The position numbers were made by a program, and so were the translations under genes. 64,000 bases of DNA. Source: Boesenbergia rotunda (Eukaryota; Streptophyta; Magnoliopsida; Zingiberales; Zingiberaceae). Positions within the stretch are counted from its first letter, which is position 1. Each line of letters opens with the position of its first letter. Of this stretch, positions 12,891-25,500 are shown in pieces. The notes beneath the pieces are model-generated. The model searched no databases. It saw only the letters and a program-made list of their open reading frames with translations, and had not been told where the DNA came from. The stretch lies in assembly GCA_024364735.1 (NCBI GenBank), contig JAGFNQ010006452.1:1-64000 (forward strand). The letters run 5' to 3'.

Positions 12891-14599
12891 ATTTTTGGTG
12901 CCTTACAAAACATCGAAAGGCAAATTGGACAATTGGCTAGTGAGATTAATCAAAGTCAAGCTCAAGGATCAGGCCATCTACCTTCTCAAGCTACTCCCAA
13001 TCCAAAGGGAAACATTAGTGCTATTACTTTGAGAAGTGGGAAGGTTACTTCAACTAAAAAAAAATCCAAGAGTAGTTTTTCTGAAAACAGGGTAGCACCT
13101 ACAATTTCAACACCGATCAGCCCTAGAATCACTTCAAAATCAGTTGGTTCCACCCCTAGTCCGCGCTCAACTCCTTCATCAAGTAATCCTGTAATTTTAG
13201 TGGAAAATGAAGGAGAACTCAGTGCCAAAACCAACCTCACAGCAACTACACCGAATGGGATAGCAGCTCACAATTCAGCCCCTCCAAATTCGATTCAAGA
13301 GGAAGAAATGAGGGTGCCCTTGCCCTTTCTACAGCGGAAAACTCAAGCTAAAAGACAAGTGGAGGAGGAGAAAGCCAAAGAGTACAACGAGCTGGTAAAA
13401 CATTTTAGCAAAGTAGAAATTAATGTACCCCTGTTGATCATAATTAAACAGATTCCTAAGTATGCAAAATTTCTGAAATATCTATGTGTTCACAAGAAGA
13501 AGCTTAAGGAGAATGAGTTGGTCAGCTTGGGGAAGAATGTTTCAGCACTCATACATGTCATACCTCAAAAGTGTGAAGACCCTGGAGTTTTTACTGTATC
13601 ATGTGAGATAGGGAGGACTATGTTTCATGACGCTATGCTAGACTTGGGAGCCTCCATCAATGTAATGCCCAAATCGGTCTTCTAGATGCTTGGCATTGGC
13701 CCTCTACAGCCCACTGGAGTGGTAATTCAGTTAGCTGATAGAAGCCAGACCCATCAAGCAGGAGCTATTGAAGATGTTTTGGTAAAAGTAAAGGAGTTGA
13801 TTTTCCCTGCAGACTTCTACATTCTAGACATGGAAGGAGAATATCTTGAACATAGATCCCCACTTATCCTTGGGAGGCCTTTTCTGAAGACTGCCAGAAC
13901 AAAATTTGATGTTTATGCTGGCACACTTTCGATGTAAGCGGGGGACACAGTAGTCCAGTTTAGTATTTTCGATGCCATGAAGGACCCTAGGGGAGATCAC
14001 TCTATTATGAGCATGGACACCCCAGATGAGACTGTTGAGGCACAGTTAATTGCTGATGATGTTGCATTTGACATAGTGGGAGGAGATTTGATTTTAGAGA
14101 AAGCTGAGGATGCATCAGTTGTGAAGGCATTAGAGGAGATGGATGGAAAAGCACGTGACAGCCTTGAATTCGAAACTGAAGCTTTACAGGACTCTTCTTA
14201 TCTTTTATTTTGTGATGATATTGCTATTGATAGTCCTAATTTTTCTAATAAGGCTGTTGCAGATATTACTGAGGAAGCATACACGGGAGATGATTCTACA
14301 GGTGTAGGGGATTGCATAGAGCCCCAGGGACCACCAACATTGACTGATACATTAGAAAATTCAGAGGATAAGCCAGAAAGTGTAGGGACTTGCATGATGG
14401 GAGCAAGAACCCAAGGATCACCTATTCCAGTTGAGTGTCCACCAGAACTTGAGCCTGAGATGGAACCTATACTTGACCAGAAGGAAGCTATGGATACATC
14501 TATTCTTGTAGAACCTCCAGGTATTTTTCAGTACGATCAGGTAAGTATTTCTCCTTTTCCTTTAGAAAATTTCAGGGAGGTGTCTAGAATTGCATGTGA

Positions 14600-15115
14600 A
14601 GCATGTCTTGATACATCTTTTGTGAAAAATAATTATGAAAATTCCATAGAGGCACCCAGGCTTGATTTTATTCATTACGATGATATTCTTGATACATATT
14701 ATGCTGAAACTGATTGTGAAAATTTTTTAAAAGGGTCTGAAATTGATGTTGTTTATTGTGATGAATCTCTTGCTATATCTTATGCTGAAGTTGAGTGTGA
14801 AAAACTTATGGAGGTACCCGAGATTGATTTTATTGGCTGTGAAACATTTCTTGATATACCTTATGTAGAAACTGCTTGTGAAAATTCGATAGAGGTACCT
14901 AAAGTTGATTTCATTGGTTGTAATACATTGCTTGATACATCCTTGGTGGGAAATAATTGTGAAAATTCCATTGAGGTACCCAAAATTGATCTCATTGGTT
15001 GTGATAAGTTTCTTGACATACTTTGGTGGCTATCAATTATGGAAAACTCATTGAGGTACCAAAAATTGATTTTATTGGATGTGATGCATTTTTGGATACA
15101 TTTTATATAGAGACT
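14600..15115 (+). repeat. ~30-residue repeats in the Athila-like ORF tail
   Basis: About six diverged units share the pattern CENSIEVPKIDFIGCD followed by FLDT and two to six more residues. The last units (14880-15115) are the most alike. The repeats keep reading frame, so they expanded while the ORF was coding. I recognise no known domain in them. Confidence 0.75.
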
Positions 15116-15355
15116 GATATTATTTCACTTCTATCTTACCCTGCACGCATGAGAGAGGCATTACATGGTTTTGCAGGGTCCCGAAGACTTTTGGGGTGGG
15201 TGCTCCATCTAAACAGTCCTCAACCTCCTGGAAGGATTTCCAAAAAGCATCAAGAGGGAAGAGATGATCTTACTTTAATTCGAAGCACTCTACCTCTTAA
15301 ATGGCTCTTGTACCTTAATCACCTTCGGCCACCTGAACATTTTGCTGTAAAGTCT

Positions 15356-15368
15356 AAGTGTGGGGGAG
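15356..15368 (+). promoter_or_regulatory. Polypurine-tract-like 13-mer, copy 1
   Basis: AAGTGTGGGGGAG is identical to the tract before the 3' LTR but lies about 2.5 kb upstream, within the 3' end of the ORF. Confidence 0.6.
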
Positions 15369-15544
15369 TAATGCACCATAAAATTGAACAAATGAAGGAA
15401 ACTCTCTCAGCTACCCATACTCCTCCACTGCCACGATGGAGGTTATTTCTTGATAGACTCCGACCGCCAGAAATAAAGGGGAGTTTGTTCTTTCTTGCAT
15501 TTTCCTTCATTTTTATGTTTTCTAGAAGTAGAATTTTCTTTTAA

Positions 15545-17831
15545 AAAGAGTTCTTGCTAATAAATGTGTGAGTAGAGTAGAATGGACGAATAAATAGACA
15601 TTGTAAATACCATGTTATTTCTTTTGGCAAATTTTCTTAATGAGTAGGAATAAATGTATCCCTCTAGGTTGTTTTCATGTCATTTTAGAGTCTCTTGAAA
15701 ATTAATTAAATTTGGTTATTAAAACTTAGGGTTTGAGCTCATGGATGAAATCTTGGATGCTTGAGTACTACTTGGCTATGGATTCTTAATTGATGACTTG
15801 AGATGAATCATTTGTACCTAGTGAGAATTAGCCTTATTTTTGTGACACACATATGTGATTGTACTCTAGAACTTGCTTAGGTTCTTTCAAACTCATATTT
15901 CTATGATTGGATCACATCTATAGAGGCTAATCAATTTGTTTTCCTTTCCATATCAATTTTTGGCAATAATCAAGTTTATTCTATTTTCTTTTCCATACTT
16001 CCTACTCTTAACCATACTTTTCTATGAACTTATTTGTTTGGGATGTTTCTTGATATTACTTTGCCCGAGACGGACAAAAGATCAAGTGTGGGGGAGGTGG
16101 CTAGTGTTTTGGAATCATTTTGTAGCAAGGATGCATTTTATTTCAAAGAGAAAAATTCTTTGTGGTTGAATCAAAGAGGTGCCAAGTTGAATTGAGTTTG
16201 GTATCAAGAACAAATGGGAAGAAGTAGTTAAGGAGGAAAACAATTGAAGCATCTAGATTCTTGATCATAATTTGAAGATCCAAGAAAGTTGTGCCAAAGT
16301 GAATTCGGCTGAAGAAGGAAGAAAAAAAAAATTTTGTGTCAAAGTCCAAGTGGCACATAAATGAGAAATTTTGTGCCAAAGTGAAGAGAAAAAAAATCTG
16401 TGAAGCATGATTTGGTCAGCAAGGTTTGGATCAGGAATTATGGAAGTTAATGAAAATCAGAAACAATCTGCTAGAAGCTGAATTACAGCTGTACCAATCC
16501 GAAACCAATGCAGAAAATCTATGCCAAAAGTGGAAACCAATGCAAGAGTTGCTACCAAGAATTAAGAAATCCACTTTCATCATGCGATCAGAATTTTGGA
16601 GAGAGGCAGGGTTGTAAAAATTGTTGATATATGATCGAATTCTTGATGGAAAATGAGGAAGTTTGGCCACTGAATAAATAGTTATACCAAACAAAGTATC
16701 AATCACATTGAAAAAAAAAGAGCAATGAAGCTGAACATTCTAGATCTTGGGATTTAACAGCTTGTTTGGAACAGAGTACTTCATGAAGCTACAGAATCTG
16801 GCATAATTGAAGAATTTGGCAGTATATAAGTATTCAGTTATGTTTCCATGGTGATCAGCAGAATGTAAACTGAAGAAAAAAATGCAGCTATGAAAAAAAA
16901 AACTGGAAACTAAGCACAGCAGCTACACTTCATTTGGAAAATTACAGCAGAGTTGGATGGGAGCTGATTTGATAAGGATTTGGGAGCTGAGCACATCATG
17001 ACTGAACAAAATGAAGACTAAAAACAGGAAGTAACAGCCGACCATAAAAAGAGAAAAAAAAGGAAAGAAAAACAAAGAGACACAAATGGTACGCAATTGA
17101 AGTGTTGGCACCATGAAACAAGTGGAGTTTTTCTCATCCGAATCAAAGCCTTGCTCCATCACAATTCTGACTTTGCTAGAGGGTTATAAAAAAAAAAGAA
17201 AGGAAGAAGAAAAAAAAAGAGAGAAAAAGGAAACAAGTGGCACGCAAAAGCAAAATTGGCACATTGAGACCAATGGGTTTTCTTCATCCAAATCAAGGGC
17301 ATTATTCAAATTCTTACTCCACCACACTTTTGACTTCAATAGAAGACTATAAAGAGGGCAAAGTGCATTAGAAATATTCTTGAGCAACCAAGTTTCCCAT
17401 TTCATCAATTTCTCTATTTTCTTAGTTTTCACTTCATTCTTCCATTTTATATGTCTTTAGCTTGTTTGAAATAAACTTTTGTAGATGTGGATCCGAATCA
17501 TGAATAATGGTGGAGAGTAGATAATAATCAAGCCTATGGTAGTGCAAAAAGCATATGTGTTTGAGTGAACTCCACTTTCATCATGCATTTAGAACTCAAG
17601 AAGAGAGCCACCAACATTTCCCTTGAAAGGCTTAGTGAGTTAAATTCATCTCAATGAATCATGAAAGATGAAATTGCTAAGTTGTTGATTTAAGGACGAG
17701 ATACTAATCCATAGAGCTTAGATTTTTGAGAATTGACAACCCTAGGTAATTTCTTTTCAATTGCTTCTAACTATGTTTGGAAAGAATCTAAGGGATACAT
17801 ATTTAGTAGTTTTCGTGAGACGCTCAAGCTT
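15545..17831 (+). other. Non-coding 3' internal region of Athila-like element
   Basis: No ORF longer than about 90 codons and no retroviral motif is seen. In Athila elements an envelope-like ORF often occupies this position; I find no signal peptide plus transmembrane ORF here. A strongly purine-rich stretch (about 16200-17430, with many GAAAAAAA runs) fills the middle. A second polypurine-tract-like 13-mer is at 16084-16096. Confidence 0.7.
16084..16096 (+). promoter_or_regulatory. Polypurine-tract-like 13-mer, copy 2
   Basis: A second exact AAGTGTGGGGGAG, here followed by GTGGCTAG, lies in non-coding sequence 1.75 kb before the 3' LTR. Confidence 0.6.
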
Positions 17832-17844
17832 AAGTGTGGGGGAG
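17832..17844 (+). promoter_or_regulatory. Polypurine tract of Athila-like element
   Basis: AAGTGTGGGGGAG, one base before the TGATAAGTG start of the 3' LTR, is the expected plus-strand primer. Confidence 0.88.
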
Positions 17845-17845
17845 T

Positions 17846-18602
17846 TGATAAGTGTTATTTTATTGATCATTTCAATTCTTAAATCCATGTTTGACCCATA
17901 TTTTAGTTACTTAATATTGAATTTAGCCTAGGTTTCATGAATCTATTCTATTTTGGGCTTTATTGTAAATCTTGATATATTTGAATTATTTTGCTACTAA
18001 TTGTTGATCTACTTCTGTAGGCTTGGAAGGATCATAGACCTGGGTTATGCTGGGTCAAACTTGAGTTAGAAATGGACCCGGATCGAGTGATCAAGCATCG
18101 ACTAATATGGGTCGTTCGATTCAAAAACGGGTAGATCTAGACCATCTGAGAACTTTGAGGCAATCCGAGCTGGGGTTAATGTTAATCAAGCACTTGGATT
18201 AAGATCTGAAGATTTCATCCAAATCAAAGATCATCTAGCTATTGGATCAAGATCAGAGGGATCTAGACCGCCCATTCAAAGATCAGGTCGATCTGAGCCA
18301 TTCGTTGCAAATCTGGAAGATCCGAGCTATTGAGAGGTAGATCCTGACCTCTGATCAAGATCTGAAAGGTTTGATGCAATCGGATGAGGTTCAACCGTTG
18401 GATGAGCGCTAGACAATCAGAGTCGTCCAATGCTAACAGATATAAACGGTCACCTGCCCGGATCAGAATTGTCGCGTCTTCGACGAGTTCTTCGCATTTC
18501 CTCCACTATTCTTCGTTTCTTCTGAAATTTTCTTCATCAGAGGGTGTGACCACTTCGATTTCGACCACGGAACAAGATATGGATCGTTGGGAAGGAGTTT
18601 CC
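17846..18602 (+). repeat. 3' LTR of Athila-like element, left part
   Basis: It begins TGATAAGTGTT after the polypurine tract and matches 8654 onward from its twelfth base. It stops at TTTCC (18598-18602), the TSD of SIRE element A. The uninterrupted 5' LTR copy shows the pre-insertion sequence. Confidence 0.9.
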
Positions 18603-19953
18603 TGTTGGTGCAGACAGCACCCAAGTCGAACCTGTGTTTTGATAATGGCAAAGGGTTCAAAAGTTAAGAGGTAATGTTTATCTAACATGCTCATTAAGTG
18701 TGCAGGATAGAAAGCTCTAGTGAAGGATTGCTAGGCACCTGGTGAAGGAATGCCAGGATACAAAGCCCTAGCGAAGGACTGCTAGGCACCTGGCGAATTA
18801 GGCACCTGGCGAAGGAATGCCAGGATACAAAGCCCTAGCGAAGGACTGCTAGGCACCTGGCGAAGGACTGCCAGGACACGAAGACCTGGCGAAGGACTGC
18901 TAGGCACCAGGCGAAGGATTGCTTGGTACTGAAGACCTGGCGAAGGACTGCTGGGCAAAAGTCCAACCGGAGGAGCCGATTGGCAACAGGTAAATTCTCC
19001 TGAGAAGAGTAGGTGAGGACGCGATCCCCGTCGAGGGAACAGTAGGCGTCGGTTCGACCTAGGACTCTATTTTGGAGACCCAAAGTCAGAACCAAGACAG
19101 CTACGCTGTAAGAATCACTAACATTGTTGCTTTATCTTGTTTGGTACTAACCCTGGACGCAGGACCGAAGGAACGAGTGTCTGCAGCTCAGAAAGCCTCA
19201 AAGGAGTGAGGCAGCAGCTGGGTTGGGCGCCCGGAAGGACCCGGGCGCCCTAAGTAAAGCCAAACATGAGTTCAGCAAAAGTACGCTTCGGAAGTATACT
19301 GGGCGGGGCGCCCCTAGTGCCCAGGGCGCCCGGGCTTGAGCCAACGAAGCGGATAAAGATCATCCAGTCGAGAAGCCCGCTGAAAGAGTCAACCAGGGCG
19401 CCCCCAGCGTCCCGGGCGCCCCCACAGTCAACTCTCAGCCCTATTCGAGTGGGATAAGGGCTGACCGAGAGTTGCTCGGATCGGGTGACACGTGGGGGGG
19501 GGCGCCCCCAACATTCAGGGTGCCCCAGGAGGCTATAAAAAGCCCCTCGACCCCAAGGCTTCAACACTCACTGCTTCCAACGCCAATACGCTCTTCTACT
19601 CAAACGCTTTGCTCCGGAAACCTCCAACTCGAGATACAAGCGCCGACGACGTCCCTCTGCTCCGAGATACATTCCACACCAGACGTCGGTAACGAAGAGC
19701 TGTCCTTTTATGTTTACTGTACTGCAATTGTAATATCTGTTTGTAACTGTTTTGCGCACATATAGAATTGCCCGCAGTAAACGGTCAACGACCGTGGGCC
19801 TTGGAGTAGGAGCCGACCGCGACTCCGAACCAAGTAAAATCTTGGTGTTTGTGTGATGTTTAGTTTTAATTTTTCCGCTGCGTATTCTCTTTTTCAATCC
19901 GAAACAATTTACGATATTCACCCCCCCCTCTATCGCATTCTCTCGATCCAACA
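18603..19953 (+). repeat. 5' LTR of SIRE element A
   Basis: 1351 bp, TGTTGGTGCAGACAGCACC to TCGATCCAACA. U3 has a ~51-bp minisatellite (about 18706-18960), then GC-rich GGGCGCCC palindromes, then a TATA box (TATAAAA, 19534-19540). U5 ends with a C-run and CTCTATCG. Confidence 0.92.
18706..18960 (+). repeat. 51-bp minisatellite in U3 of the 5' LTR of A
   Basis: About three full and partial units hold AGCCCTAGCGAAGGACTGC and TAGGCACCTGGCGAAGG. One unit is truncated at about 18795. The 3' LTR holds one more intact unit. Confidence 0.85.
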
Positions 19954-19955
19954 AG

Positions 19956-19967
19956 TGGTATCAGAGC
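19956..19967 (+). promoter_or_regulatory. tRNA-Met primer-binding site of element A
   Basis: TGGTATCAGAGC, two bases after the LTR, is complementary to the 3' end of initiator tRNA-Met. Confidence 0.92.
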
Positions 19968-20185
19968 GGGGAAGCTCAAATTTGGTGCAACCACCAGTTT
20001 GAGAATTTTTCGGATTTTTCTTCGAGTTATTTCTTTTCTTCTTTTTTCGAATTTTTATCGTTAATCAAGACCGGTGCAACACCCCTCGATAATTATTTTT
20101 TTCTTTATCCCGCACTACTAATCCAAGACCAAGTCTTGGGACAGAGTTTTCTTTTCTTTTCTCTCTTTTTCAGATAAATTCCTTA

Positions 20186-21834
20186 ATGGCCATGCAAGAA
20201 GGTTTCAGTACCGCAAGACCACCGCTCTTCAGTGGGGAGGACTTCTCCTACTGGAAGAGCAGAATGGAGGTCCACCTGAAAACTCAGGTGGACATGTGGA
20301 TAATCATCCAGTCCGGACTGGAAATACCAAGGAATGCTGACGGAGTACAACAGTCTTACATTGAATGGGACACTGCACTCAAAAAGAAAATAGAAGTCGA
20401 TGCCAAAGAGACCCAAACACTCCAATGCGGCCTAACCAAAGAGGAGCTGAACCGGGTGGCCCATTCAACAACGCCAAAGAACTCTGGGGTAAGCTGATCG
20501 AACTACACGAAGGAACCTCCGACACCCGAATCAGCAAGAGGGACCTTCTGCTGAACAAGCTGTACACCATCAAGATGAACGACGGCGAATCAGCAGCTCA
20601 GCTCCACGCCAGAATTCAGGAGTTGATGAACAGTCTACACACCATTGGTCACAAGGTAGAAAACCGTGACCTAATAAGGTATGCCCTTAACGCTTTCCCA
20701 AGAAACACCTTGTGGGCATCTATGGTAGATGCTTACAAAGTTTCTAGGGATCTTTCCAAAATTAAGTTAGATGAACTTTTTTCTGAACATGAATTATATG
20801 AGCAGACTAACTGCAATCTGGCCGAGAAAGGCATTGCCTTTGTTGCAGGTAAAGCTGGAAAGACAATCAAGAAGAAGCCTCAACCTGTACCCGAGTTTGA
20901 TTCAGATTCAGACTCAGAAGACAGCGAGGGAAATCGGCCTAAGTTGGTTCGGCTAGCCCGAGACTATTACAAAGAGCTAAAAAACCAGACCAACAGAAGG
21001 AAAGCCAGCCGAAGAAAGGAAGAACTAGCTGAACCCTCAAATGACAAGAACAAACCAAACGTGACCTGTTACGAGTGCAAGAAGAAGGGTCACTACAAGA
21101 CGGAGTGCCCGAATCTAAAGGAGACAAGAAGACAAGAAGGAAGAAAGCACTCCAAGCAACATGGGACAAATCTTCCTCAGAAGAAGAAGAAGAGACACCC
21201 CAGTCAAACTTGCTAGCCCTGATTGCCTCCGAAGAACTCGAGACCGAGTCAGAATCAGAGCAGGACGACGGAAAACTCACGTTTTCAGAAAATGGTGAAA
21301 TCACTGTAAGTGGGTTTTCTAGATTGCAATTATGTGAATTAATTTCTTATCTTTCTCGAGACTTGGCGAAAGCCAAAATTCGAGTCGAGTCACTCAGACA
21401 GGAAGTAAAACTCCTGAAAGAGGGGGTAGACTCTGAACCCTTAACTGAGAAGGTTCAAGAAGGAACCTCTGCTCAAGTTGAAAAACTTGAATCAGAGAAC
21501 TCTTTCTTGAAAACTCAAGTTAAGGATCTTAGAGCTGCCTTAGAACGATTCACTTCTGGTTCCAAGGGTCTTGACATGATTCTTGGAAAACAGAAGTCGG
21601 TTCTAAATTGATCCGGGTTAGGCTACCGAACCAAGTCTAGACAAAGATCCTACTATGCTGTACTGAACCAGTCCAGACCTAAAATTCAGGCATGGGTACC
21701 CAAACTATGCCTGAACAAACAAACTGGATCAAATCAGTATTGGATCCCCAAGGATAAGATCCACATCTTGCCGAACCATTACTGCGGCTTTAGTCCAGGG
21801 GGAGCCAAACTAAAAACAATTTGTATAATTAAAT
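20186..21834 (+). pseudogene. gag of SIRE element A, two frameshifts and one stop
   Basis: It starts at ATG 20186 (MAMQEGF) after a leader of about 220 bp. The capsid domain shows RPPLFSGEDFSYWKSRME, LQCGLTKEELN and the ENRDLIRYALNAFP block. An acidic S/D/E linker follows (about 20890), then a CCHC knuckle (CYECKKKGHYKTEC, about 21067), a Lys/Arg tract, an acidic SSSEEEEE segment and a coiled-coil-like stretch (21360-21590). A one-base deletion near 20458 and another near 21130 each shift the frame, and TGA 21609-21611 sits where element E has CGA. Beyond it the same frame stays open to TAA at 21832-21834. Gag forms the virus-like particle in the cytoplasm and binds RNA. Confidence 0.88.
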
Positions 21835-22531
21835 AAAATTCCTTTCTTGCTTGAAAATTGCATGATTGCTTGTTTATTTAATTTTGGCAATTTACCATGC
21901 TTTGACTTAGGAATGGTTAGTTAAGGACTAAACCAACTTAACTGAAATTTGAACAACATAGTATTGGGTGGCGTGGAGATGATAGTACGTTAGGGAAGCC
22001 AATTCTAATAAGGTCAAGTATACTCTACTTGGTCTCTTTAGACTGGTGAAACTAGCCGAAGCTACCGATCCAAGACCCAAACTAGTTAGACCAGATTTTG
22101 TCAAAAAGTAGTTTTGAAAATGAAATTTCATTAAAAGGCTTTGTCAAGGAAAGGGTTGATGATCCAATAAGGCTACGGCCAAAGAAGGCCTAGTGCCTCG
22201 CCAAGACCTGGAAGCCGATTTTTGAAATTCAAATTCAAATTATTCTTTATCAAATTCGAATCTAACACAAATTTTCAGTTAATTGTAGATTCAAACATCT
22301 TTTTTCAAAATCAACTGTTTTCAAAATTAATTCAATTTTTTTAAAATAAATCATAATTTTTCAAAATAATTCTATCTACCAAAACCTGTCTCACAAAACC
22401 CATAAGGCAAACGTGATTGATAACCCTAGATTTGGGTGAGACTGACTAGGCTGTGAAAATCAATTTAAGCTATTCTTGATTCTAATTGGATCCAAATCAA
22501 CATAACTCTTTATGTGTAGGAACATAAAGAT
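21835..22531 (+). other. gag-pol spacer of element A
   Basis: A non-coding gap of about 700 bp separates gag from pol. It contains a conserved block (about 21940-22215, with CATAGTATTGGGTGG and CTAGCCGAAGCTACCGATCC) that recurs in D at 44950-45205, in F at 30196-30355 and, inverted, in E at 55140-55370. Conservation between diverged elements suggests a function such as RNA packaging or expression of pol, but this is inference. No gene is seen. Confidence 0.75.
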
Positions 22532-25500
22532 TTGGACCAATGGATGTTGGATAGCGGTTGCTCCAGACACATGACTAGGGATAAATTGAAATTCACCAAA
22601 CTCAAGCTCAAAAACTTAGGCTCAGAAGCATTTGGCAACAATGCAACACTCAAAGTGATTGGGTCAGGTAATATTCAACTTAAATCTGACTTTGTTATTA
22701 AGAAAGTTCTATTGGTTGAAAATTTTAAATTTAACTTGCTTAGTATAAGTCAATTATGTGATTCTGGATATATAGTTACTTTTAACAATTCTAACTGCCT
22801 GATTAGAAACCTGCAAGACTCAGAAATCATGCTTAAGGACACTAGGAAAAATAATGTTTATACTATAAACCTACCTCTAGTACCTAAATGCATGTTAACT
22901 CAGTTAGAACAATCAAACCTCTAGCATAGGAGATTAGGTCACACTAACCTGAGAATTATTTCAAAAATCACCCAACTTGGCCTGATTAAAGGTATTCCTA
23001 AAATTAAGAACCATGAAAATATAATATGTGAATCATGTAATCAAGGTAAACAAACCAGGTCTAATCACAAACTAATTCAATCTGATCTAACTCAAACCAC
23101 ACTTGAGCTCCTGCACCTTGACCTATTTGATTCACATGGAGCCAAGTCACTAAGCGGAAACCGATACTGCTTAGTAATAGTTGATGATTACTCTAGGTTT
23201 ACTTGGGTTAGGTTTCTAAAAACCAAAGATGAAACCCTGAACCTGTTCAATGACTTTTGTAAGTTAATTGAAAATCAAAACGATACTAAAATCAAAAGAC
23301 TTAGGAGTGACCATGGGGGAGAGTTTGAAAATCAATGATTTGAGGAATTTTGTAAGGCAAATGGGTATATACACGAATTTTCGTGTCTTAGAACCCCCCA
23401 GCAAAATGGGATAGTCGAAAGAAAAAATAGAACCCTACAGGAAGCCGCTAGGGCTATGCTTAATGAATTCAACTTAGCTAACCAATATTGGCCAGAAGCA
23501 ATTAGTACGGCTTGCTACATCCAAAATAGGGTACTAATTAACAAACGACACAATAAAACACCCTATGAATTATACTACCATAGACTTCCAAACCTACACT
23601 ACCTAAGGGTCTTTGGGTGCAAAATCCATATCCTAAACACCAAGGTCTATCTAGGTAAGTTCCAATCTAAGTCAACCCCAAGCATCTTCTTAGGATACTC
23701 AACAACAAGTAGAGCCTATAGGGTTTACAACAAACAAACTAAGAAAATTGAAGAAACAACCAATCTAATATTTGATGAAGAAATTAAGTCAAAATCTGAT
23801 AATTCAAATCTAACTTCATCAAATACTGATCAAGTAGATAATGAACAAGCTGTTGAATCTTTAATTGAACCCATAAACGAACTAACTATTGAACCAACTA
23901 ATGAGTCAATTGAACCAACTATTGAACCAACTCAAATAGTTGAATCAAATAGTGAACCAAACCGACCAGCCGGACCTGAGGCTGAACCAAGTTCTAGAAA
24001 AACCAAGAAACCCAGACTCAGTCACCCAACCGATCAAATTGTGGGTGATCCAACTCTAGGAGTCAGAACTAGGTCTTCCTATAGAAATCTTAGTCAGATA
24101 GCAATGATTTCAAAAATTGAACCTAAGACTATAGAGGAAGCTCTACCTGATCCTGATTGGATCATAGCTATGCAAGAAGAGTTAGCCCATTTTGAGAGAA
24201 ACCAAGTCTGGGAACTAGTACCTAAACCTGAGGGTAAATCCGTCATTGACACTAAGTGGGTTTTTAGGAATAAGTTAAATGATCAAGGAGAGATAGTCAG
24301 AAATAAAGCCCGCTTAGTAGCGAAAGGATTCAGTCAAGTAGAAGGGTTAGATTATGATGAAACCTATGCCCCGGTAGCTAGACTTGAGTCCATTAGGATG
24401 TTACTAGCCTTTGCATCCCATAAAGGATTTAAATTATACCAAATGGATGTAAAGTCAGCTTTTCTAAATGGATTCATTAAGGAAGAGGTTTATGTAGGAC
24501 AGCCCCCTGGGTTTGAGGACTTAGAAAGATCTGACCATGTTTACAAACTCACTAAAGCACTTTATGGACTAAAACAAGCACCTAGGGCCTGGTATGAACG
24601 CTTATCAACTTACCTAATTTCTAAAGAATTTAAACAAGGACAAATCGATTCAACCCTATTTATTAAAACCCTAGGAAAAGAAATCTTTATTGCCCAAATC
24701 TACGTCGACGACATAATCTTTGGGTCCACCAACTCAAATTTTTTAAAAGAATTCGTTAAAATAATGGAAAATGAATTTGAAATGAGCTTAGTTGGTGAGC
24801 TCAACTTTTTCCTAGGATTACAGATTAAACAAACTAGGGATGGAAACTATGTCCATCAATCCAAATATGCTAAAGAACTAATAAAGAAATTTAAAATGGA
24901 TAACTCTAAAAGCATAAGTACCCCCATGGCCACCAACATAAAAATAGATAGTGACCCTGATGGTAAACCAGTAGACCTTAAACTCTATAGAAGTATGATT
25001 GGAAGTCTACTATACCTTACAGCCAGCAAACCTGATATCCTTTTTGCTGTAGGTATGTGTGCTAGATATCAAACCTGTGCTATGGAAACGCACTTAGCAG
25101 CCCTAAAAAGAGTATTAAGATATGTTAAGGGCACCCTAAATGTAGGGATTTGGTATCCTAGGACTTCAACCTTTAACTTGTCAGGATACTCGGATTCTGA
25201 CTACGCTGGTTGTAAATTAGATAGAAAGAGCACAAATGGAAGCTGCCAAATGTTAGGAAATAGTCTAGTAAGTTGGTGCAGCAGAAAACAACACTGTGTA
25301 GCTCTATCCACAACTGAAGCTGAGTATGTTGCTTTAGGAGAGTGTGTAGCACAACTACTATGGATGATGCACACTCTTAAGGACTTTCAGCTTAACTACA
25401 CCCATACTCAAGTCTTCATTGATAATATAAGCTCAATTAATCTAACTAATAACCCAATCCAGCATTCTAGAACTAAACACATAGAAGTTAAACACCACTT

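Larger units (their letters stand above)
11305..15544 (+). pseudogene. Athila-like gag-protease polyprotein with repeat-rich acidic tail, decayed
   Basis: The start is ATG 11305 (MTRSAGG). Capsid-type gag follows (FPFSLTGAANDWF; KAFLEKYFPASR), then a CCHC knuckle (CGICSSQEHNSDSC, about 12259), a Q/F/P-rich segment (about 12430-12890) and an aspartic protease (DLGASINVMP near 13648; LILGRPFL near 13864). After protease the frame runs into an acidic region with degenerate ~30-residue repeats, then ends in three W-L-L-(N/D)-PP-type repeats and a hydrophobic C-terminus. Breaks are TAA 11731, TAA 11953, a frameshift near 12030, TAG 13683, TAA 13935 and a frameshift near 15020. In autonomous Athila elements RT follows protease; here nothing resembles it. 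Gag would package the RNA; the tail's role is unknown. Confidence 0.85.

Noticed and set aside
19250..19567. ORFs of about 100 codons on both strands in the LTR of A
   Set aside because: GC-rich U3 promoter sequence; the matching 3' LTR positions do not conserve the frames.
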